A stretch of DNA of 64,000 bases from Gavia stellata. Taxonomy: Eukaryota > Chordata > Aves > Gaviiformes > Gaviidae. The position numbers and the translations under genes are program-made. Below, one piece after another: positions 12,201-21,200 of this stretch (its first letter is position 1; every line of letters begins with the position of its first letter). Location: positions 27,593,965 to 27,657,964 of the forward strand of contig NC_082602.1 in the NCBI RefSeq assembly GCF_030936135.1, written 5' to 3'. The notes under the pieces were generated by a model. It was not told the DNA's origin and did not search any database. It saw only the letters and a list, made by a program, of their open reading frames with translations.

Positions 12201-15200
12201 CAGGTTACCACAAAGTGGGAGAGATCTGAATCAGACCAGCTGATTTGTTCATTCTTAGCTTCTGGCTCCTTAGCTTTCTGTTCAGAAAGGTACTGGTGGT
12301 AGACTTGGATAGTGACAAGTCACGATCCTGAAGAGCCAGGTGTTAGTGTCACTCAGCTGGCTGAACCTCTAACTCATTTTTATCATTATATGCTTGTACA
12401 AGGCCACACCTAAACAACTGTGAATGACACACTCACCTGCTGAGGCAGACACACCAGTATTTGCATTTGTCATGGTGTTGCTCTGAGAAGTGTTCTTCAT
12501 CCCATATGCTGCAATGAAGACATTTGAGAATGAAAGAGATGAAGGATAACAAGGTACCTACACACACTAACCTTGGGCTGCATACCATTTCAAAAATCTT
12601 TTCTCATTCAGGATACCTAGGACAACTCAAAAGAGCAAGGGCTTCCCCAGCAAGCAAATCTCTAGTGCTTACATAAGCATGGGGAGCTGTTCCTGCACAC
12701 GCAAAGCAGAGGAAATGTTCCTCAATATCCACTCATACCACACTGCTCCACACCAGAAAATAGCAATGAAGGAGTCTCTGTCAATATGAACTTCCTAGTC
12801 ACTGCAGAAAAGGTGGGAGAAGGCAGCACATACTGGTGACCTTACAGTTTCTCTAGACTTAAATTGTTGCTGACCTGCAGAGGCTGCAGTGGCATTCTGA
12901 GTCAGGGTTGAGGCACTTGGAGACAGGTTGTTTTGAACTCCAAACACTGCAAAGAAGAACATTGCAATGAGGGTTATAGGAGTCCTGCAGTGCAGGTGGC
13001 ATTATGGCTAAGACCAAACCAAAACCAATTACAATAATGATGACCTCTCCCAAGAAATTTTGCGAGCTAGCAGGAGGCATCACTGGCCTAAGCATTTCTG
13101 TTCCAAGACCTTCCTTACAAAATGTTTTTTTCCTTAGATCATTTTGCCATTATCAGTTATTGTTGGCCCAGGACAATAATGGTGATCTTTTTAAAACATT
13201 ATCTCAGGTTAGATTGTGAGTCCACTCTCATGGCTGCATGTGCCCAGGTGGGGCACTTGGGAAAAAGGTAAATTTGGGAATCTGGCTTGGTTTGACTAAG
13301 GGAAATTTAAGGACATAACTGCACACACTATGTGTCAAAGTACTGTCTAGAGAGAAGCAAACGGCTGGGAAGGTGGCACCTTTGGTGACAGAATCAGTGT
13401 GGCAATATTAGTGCAGCGTACAGACTGCTGTCATACACCCTGCTCTCTCTGCAGGCCCAGTCAGAGACCCTGCATGATGTCACTGTGCTGTGTAGACATA
13501 GTGTGTGTGACTGTGAAAGGAAGAGAAGTGGTTTAGTGATATTGATGTGAGTCTGCCAGAAGTCATGAGCCAGGGGAAGAAAAGGGAAATTACAGGGAAA
13601 ACTGACAGAGGAGCAGTGAGCCTTTATGGATTAGGACACATGAGTTTATTTTTTAAGGCATTAGCCTGAGTTGTTCTAGGGAAGAAACAAGCTGGTCTAC
13701 CAGGGGTTTTTCAAAAGACAAATTACTCTCCTTGGAAAATCTCTAGTTTTCCCTCCCTCCCAGATAAAAATAGTCAGGTGCTAACACCAGATATACAGGG
13801 GTAACCCAGAATAAATCTACCATAACCAAAGAATAACTGGGGTGTGCCGACAAGCTGCTGACACTGAGATGAGGAACAGAAAAGAAACAGAGTGATAAAG
13901 GCATCATTTCATTGTACATGTCTGCCAGGACTGTGATGGTGTGAAAGTGTGAAGGGAAGAAGAGAAAAACCTGACCTGTAGAGGAAGTGCTCAGGCCTGC
14001 GTTCAGAGTATGATTGCTGGGTGCCAGGTTATTTGGAACACCAAAAACTGCAAAAAGAGGAAGTGAAATGTAATTTCTTTTCCGGAATCAGAAATCCAGC
14101 ACCCGAAGGTCAGAGGCACAGTCACAGAAATTAAGAGTCAGGGTCACTTGGAAGTGCACAATAATTGCACGGAGGAAAAATCTTGAAAATTGTGACACCA
14201 AACCACTCTGAACTTACAAAGGGGAGAAATTCCTACATCAGAGAAGTTGCAATCATGAGATAGTGTGAGAAAACAAAGCTTTTAATAGTATGCTATAATA
14301 AAGCTTCCTGTGTTTTTCTCTGCAGCTGGGAAATGCAGCATCCCTGGCATTTAGAAGTGGGCCTTACGAGGTATAATCACAGCCAACACTTATAGATTAC
14401 ATTTTTAGTGTATGAGGACTGAGGGGTTAGGTCCAGTTGTCCTTACAATGGGCCAGGATAATCCAATGTTAACTAGAGTCTAAAACTAGTTTTGGTAGGG
14501 AATGTGAGCCTGACCTCAGTGATAAAGCTATCATCAAAGTTTAGCAACAGATCAAGCAGTCAGGACAATTGATCCTCTCAAAGAAGGATCTTCAAATACA
14601 GTCAATGTAGAAGCAGAGAGCACAAAGTTACAGAAAACCGAAGAAAATTCAAGCATATCCCCTGCTATCTCGATTCTTCTGTCATTTTAATTCTTCTTGC
14701 TGTGCAAAGAAAAGAACTCAGTTGACTCAGTTTCAGTATGGAGTTACATCCTTCAGGCCTGGGCAGTCCAGGAAGCATACCTGATCCTGTAGAGTGAGAC
14801 ATAGTATTGATCAAGGAGGAGCTGTTATGGTATCCACCAAGGGAAGACCCAGCAGGCAGAGTGGAGGACCACATGTATGAAGGGAGGGCGGTATTCAGTA
14901 TGGTTGTATCATATGTCCCTGACACTGTAAAAAACCCAAACAAACAGAAGTGGTTTTCAATGAGACCAGGCTTGTGGCTTAGCATGCATTGCACGTTTAC
15001 ATGGCAAACAACTTAATCTGCCTTAAATTTCAATTACTCTTGTGAAGTCAACACAATGACTCCAGGTTAACATGGTATAACTGATCTCAAATGCCAGCTG
15101 ATTACAGCCCACCTGAATTTTAACCAATGGATAAAGATTGACGAGATAGCATGATCATTCACAAAACACCTTGAAGAGATTTCATTGCTTGCAGATGCTA

Positions 15201-18200
15201 TGATACCGCAATAACACACTTCGGGCCACCGTTCTGTTAATAAATCATCCTGGCCCATGGGATGTATAACTTTTGCTTCCCACATGTGGCTCTGATTGGT
15301 TCACTAGTGTATTGGACTAAAATTCCCAGTTTTAGACAGGATTTGAGCCATGAATAAGACAAAAGGTATTGCTTGTTCCTAGATATTGGTGGAGGACAGT
15401 GGAGTGAATGTGAATACCACTGCCTCAGGCACTGTGGTGAGGCTTATAAATAATAAAAGCTGGATATAGTTATTTTAAGTACCACTTCTATTATTATTAA
15501 GTTCTGGTGATCTCTGAACCATGTGGTGTGGCCAATAAATGAAACACTGACCCAAATGTTCTCTTCAGTGCTATCTCCATCTTGCTTGGAGATAAGAGAT
15601 CAGACTGCTCTAAAACATGTTTGCTTAGAGCTCTTGTCTCTGGCAGAAGCACCTCTGAATTAAAGCTGGTGTCAGCAGGAATTGGCTTATTTTTATGGAA
15701 ATTTGACAAGTAGACAAGTCAAAAGCTACCCAAGATGGATCTTGTTAGGGCAACATCTGGACAGCCCTCCAGCTTTCTGACCCTTTTTCTGTATTGCCAC
15801 CACTGTCTGGGACAGAGACCATGTATTCTTGCTCAGATGTCCTTAGCAACTCTGTATTTTTATGGCAAACATTGTTTGGAATGGCTTCAGCATTGCTAAC
15901 CATCCTCTGCCAAGTACCTGACTGAGAGCTCTCAGTAACCATCTTTGTCTCCACCACAGCCTTTTTTGGTATCGGGAGCGTACTTGACGGTGATCGAGTA
16001 GGGCTGCAGCTGGCTGATCGACTTCCTTTCAGCAAACGTTTCACATCATCCAACTCTGTCCCTGGCAGGAAAAGCAAGTGTACAGACTCACTCAAAAGCC
16101 ATTGTTCCATGAGCTGTAATCTTGCCCTGGGTAAACCATTCAGTGGAATTTACCTGTGAGTGTCTATGAGGTTGTACTTTCTGGGGGTGCCACTTACTTA
16201 AAGCTTCAGGGCCTCGTTTCTGGAACTAAGTACAACTATATCCTTGCAAAACCACCATCTAACCCACAGCATGCTTCCTTGTTCAGAAAGGGGAGACAAA
16301 TGCAAGTTCTTAATAGGAAAAAAGAATGACATGCTGCTATCTGTCATCATGAAGATTAGGTCCCAGAGACACTGCAGACACACCCAGAGCAGCAACATCC
16401 TCTATCTTATACCTTATCCCCCCTGGAATAAAAGACATGGCACTTACATCTGCCAGAGGGAGACGCGCTCTGCAGTCGGACTCGTATTTCACTCTCTGGG
16501 AAGAGAAAAAGCAGATCATGAATACGGACTGAGATGCATCTATCCCCTGGGCTGGGAAAGATTCTTTAGGCTGAAGTGAATTCCTTCCTTCTTGCTGTCT
16601 ATGTTCCATCTTGCTGTCTTGCTGCTTGATCTGATCAGCACTCATGGCCCATGTGAATTGGTTGTAAATTGGTTTGGGTGACTTTTTATTTTGGGGTCAC
16701 ATTTTGCTACTTTTAATTCCAGAGAGCTATATTTTACTCATCGAGGGCCTCTGTTCAAGTCAATAGCATTGTTACTGCCAGTCATACAGAAGGCCTAATT
16801 ATGCAGTCCTCAATCACATTGATATTCCCACTCATCACAATTATATTATTGTCCTACTGGACAAAAACCTAGAGAGCCAAAAGAAGCTTATTAAATATAC
16901 AAATTCTTCAGTAAAATTCACACTGCCATCTCTACAATGGGTTATATGATTTAGTCTCTTACAACCTGCTGACTTGTTTTTTGGCTCACTGAATGTAACC
17001 AAAACTCTCAGGACAGTTTTAAGCCAACATTCTCACCAGATATTTGATTTTATTACTGACTTTTACTGGCCAGCAAACTGGCCAGCCAGGACATGTGATA
17101 CATGCTCCTCAAGATGAAATCTGACAGTGCATGCACTATAAAAGAAACACTAGCTTTGGCATTCATGTGGAGAAGCTGATGGATTGGAATTATTTTCTGA
17201 AGTAATATGAGAAGCTGGGGCTGATTCTCTGGTGTCTGTTTTATTATGTATGGCCTAGTTCTGCTGGGAGCTCAGGTATGTAGTATACTAGAGGAGACTG
17301 GGAAGATCTGAGGTAGAATAATTGGTAACTGTTACACTCTCCAGGAGGAGTGTGCAAGAGCACACTTTGACTTTTATCCACTGCTAAAATTAACCGGGAT
17401 AAAGTCACATTATCATTTCCTCTTCAAGCAACTGGGAACAGATATTACAGTCTTACAGACCGATATAATCCTGCTTTCCCCAACACTGTTAACAAATTAT
17501 TAGAAGAGCTCAATGATTTAAACAATGCAGAGCTTTACAATGAGCTGGCTAAACAGACCACAGCAAGTCCATAATTTCCTCACCATGTCCTTACTACCAG
17601 CATGAGATCATTTCAGGATATGGCCTTATGGTTTGTAAGATAGACCATAGTAGGAGGACAATGAATACAATTACTGCAAATATGTCAGAGGCAGGTCACA
17701 GAGCATGGATGGACTGAATTTATGGTAGCAAACAGACAAGACGGAAGACTATGTCCTATGACCCCAGATGTGCAGGTCCCCAAGTAGATCCTCCTTTCTG
17801 ACACAGTTCAAATGACCACGACCTTCACTAGGGTCAATTTTTACACCGAGCTTGTTTAAGCAATTGCTTTCAGATAAATGGTACACATCTGCAGTGGTGT
17901 AAATCCATGTACCTCATCTGACTGCTTTACACTTAAAATGGGTAATTCCAGCTAAGGAATAGATCCATTTAACACACCCTGAATCATACTGAAGAAAACA
18001 AAGGAGGCTTCTAAAAGAACAGTATCACTCACCTCGACTTTGGCTTCTCCCTCTTGTGGAGGCAGATGCTGTGAACACCAATGAGAGAAAAGCAATATTA
18101 GGCTTTACTGCCTGTGACATCTCTGAAAATGAATACACGGATCTTGCTCAGAGTGCTCAGATTCAGACAGTAACCTTCTTTACTTGGGGCACAGCTGGGG

Positions 18201-21200
18201 GAATTGAACCCTTAGAGTTTTTGCCAGGCACCTTTTAGACCATAAAGTATCTTAAAGAATAAGTAGCACCTTTAGCATTTCTGGACCAACTGATGTTTCT
18301 TTTTGTACACATAAATGTTGTTCATAGATGGTGATCTCCCATTTCAACAGCCAAAAGGAAGATTATAGGCCTGTTTACCCCATTGACCAAGGTTGGACAC
18401 TGTGAAACCCCACCTCCTCTCTAAGCCAGAAAGATGGCCTGATCATATTGTTTCACTATCTGCACTGAGTATAATCGGCAGCTCAAAGTTTGGACAGGGC
18501 AAGCTCATACCTGCTGACAATGTTCAGTGTAAATATATCACTTGATAGCCAGTTTATCTTTCCATATAAACATGCTAAGCCTAGAAAAGAGCTACTGGAA
18601 AAGTATATCCAGCAAGGGCTCAAAATCCTAAGAGTCTGGGCTTGCTTTCTTGGAGCTGTTCGCCCAGCTATGGGGTGCGGTCGGAGAAATGCTATGAAGC
18701 ATCCCATGTCTATGTTCTCCTGTCCATGTCCTATGCCATGTAGGGAGTGTCACAAAAGCAGCTGAGGGTAGCACATATACGGTATACACCCTCTGTTTGA
18801 ATATGTATCAGCTAGAGACCCTGCTGTCAGCTGTTAATGTAAATCCCAAACAGCTCCTCCAAAGTCATGCAGCTGCACTGGCTGCCCAATAAATAGGCAG
18901 CATAGGTAGAGCAAGACACAGCAATGTGCAAAAAGCCACTGTAGTCACCATCTCACATGACCTTGCCATAAAATTCAGAGGGACAGCTCTAAAAAGAACA
19001 TACCAAACTCTTTTCTGGGGAACTCAGGAGAAGAGTTGGCACTGGAGCTCCCTGAAAAGAACAGAAAGGTGTTCATTAATACTTTGCACAAGATCATTAA
19101 AAGCTTTCAAAACATGTCTTCCTGGTAACTGTCTAATCCCAGTGGGTAACAAATATTTCCATTAAAAAAAAAAAGCTATTCAGGATTACATGAAAGAGCT
19201 GCTAATGTCTTTCAACAAAAATACGCCACAACTCCTTTTAGGAATGAGCATTACTATAAATAGGACTTACTTAATCATTAAAATGTGTCTCTGATGGCTT
19301 ATTTCCTAGCAAAACCACAATGGGATTCTTGTGCTTTTTGGGACAATCCTGCATTAATGCGACCTCAGAGTGCACTACACATTGCCTCCTTTCTATGGCA
19401 TGTTCTGCGATACCTTCATATGTTGCATGGCGGTTGACATAGGTTTTTCTTTCAAATGTCGAGCCCGGTGATTTGGTGAGAGTAGAGCTGGGAGACTGGG
19501 TTTGTCTGTAGCCAGAGGATGATGATGACGAATGCAGTCTACCACTTCCACCTATAGGTAAAACAAAATGCCCTCAGCAAATTGAAGATATGCCCTGGAT
19601 GTACACCCTGGATGCCCTGGGTGCTTTATGCTACTGTCTTCTGAGCTGGACAAATTTGCATTGGTACCTCACAACTAGAGATGGGCAAAAACTACGTTTG
19701 GGTCTAACTTTGACTGTCCTCAGCATTCAGTGCAGAGAGGACTATTGGTTATCTTTGTGGTTTCAGACCAAATCTTATCAATTATATATATGACTGCAGG
19801 TTTTGGCCTAGGGGGATGAATGAGCCATCTCCCCTGAGCAGGAATAAATCTGGCGCTGGGTGGTGCTGGGTTTTGGTCTACAGATCCACCTGTAAACTCA
19901 AGTGTTATATGACACAGGCCACAAAAACTGGGAGATTATTAGGCCAGACTCAAAGTGCTGAAGGATGCAGTTCATGAGATAAGGGAAAGCAGAGATTAGT
20001 TCACTTCCCTCCCAAAGCAGCTATCCGCACTCTCAGTAAATCATGCCTTAGTCATGTCAATCCATTTCCTGGAGAAGTGACTGAGGTGTGTATCAGGCCC
20101 AAGGCAGCCTGGAGGTTATTGGTGACTGTTATATTTAGGCAGAGGAAAGAATTTCCCTTCCTAATTCACATCAGTGCTGTGGAGAAAGAACTGAGCAGCC
20201 ATAACTAACATGTTCATCCTCTTGTATGAAATCTAATGCTGGAGTATGATCAGAGTGCAGCAAAAAGGGAGCCCTGTGATAAAGTGCAACATATCCACGC
20301 TGATCAGCAGGATCAGACTGGATATTTACCCATCACTGCAAAAAGAGTGTGCCCTTGTGATATCAACAGAGTGTTTTCTTGCTGACTTTCCCCTCTACAA
20401 GGACCTGCTTTGTTCTGTAACTTTTCCACTTAATTCAGCAGAAAGAACTACTGTGACAAGTAGGCCTCTGTTGGAAGCATTCTGCAAGCAGAGGGGAAAG
20501 CAGAGATTAGAAAATGCTCTGTGAAACTTCAAGAACTCATTATTTCTGAAGTTCATACTCTTTTTTCTTCCTCCACACACTGAAAAGAAATAACAAGGAA
20601 GACGGCAAACCTGCAGAGTCATCTGAGTTTGCAGGGCTGGGTTCAGTTCTCAGTTAGACTGGTACTAATCCAGACAATTAGACTGATATTTTCACTGGAG
20701 CTACTTCACATCTGCCCTGAGGGAGTTATTACACACTCCGGCCTTTAACTGGTATGGAGGTGTCTGTCAGACCTATTGGGTATGGCTAATTCTCCTGTTG
20801 AGCTTCAAAACTGTTCTTCACTCCCTTTCGTTTGCCAGCTCTTTTGGAGCATGGAGAACGTTTTCTACAAGGATAGTTATACAGTCTGTCCCACTGGGGA
20901 CAGAGAGAGGGGTGTGCCAGAAACCTCACTAGGAAGCTTATTCTTCACAAACCTTTGCTATGACAATCTAACAGCTGGACAAAGAATGGTGTTAGAGAAG
21001 AACCCTGTTTTTGTGGAGTAGACAGCACATACTGATTTAGCATGTCCAGAAAACCTGGCACACTGTTCCAAGTGCTAAAGCCATGGACACACACACACAA
21101 GAAAATATCTTCTAGGAAATTCTTTAATCGTATTCTATCCTCAGCAAGATCAACAAAAAGATTAATCAAAACTGACTTTTGAACGAAAATGATCAGAAAG

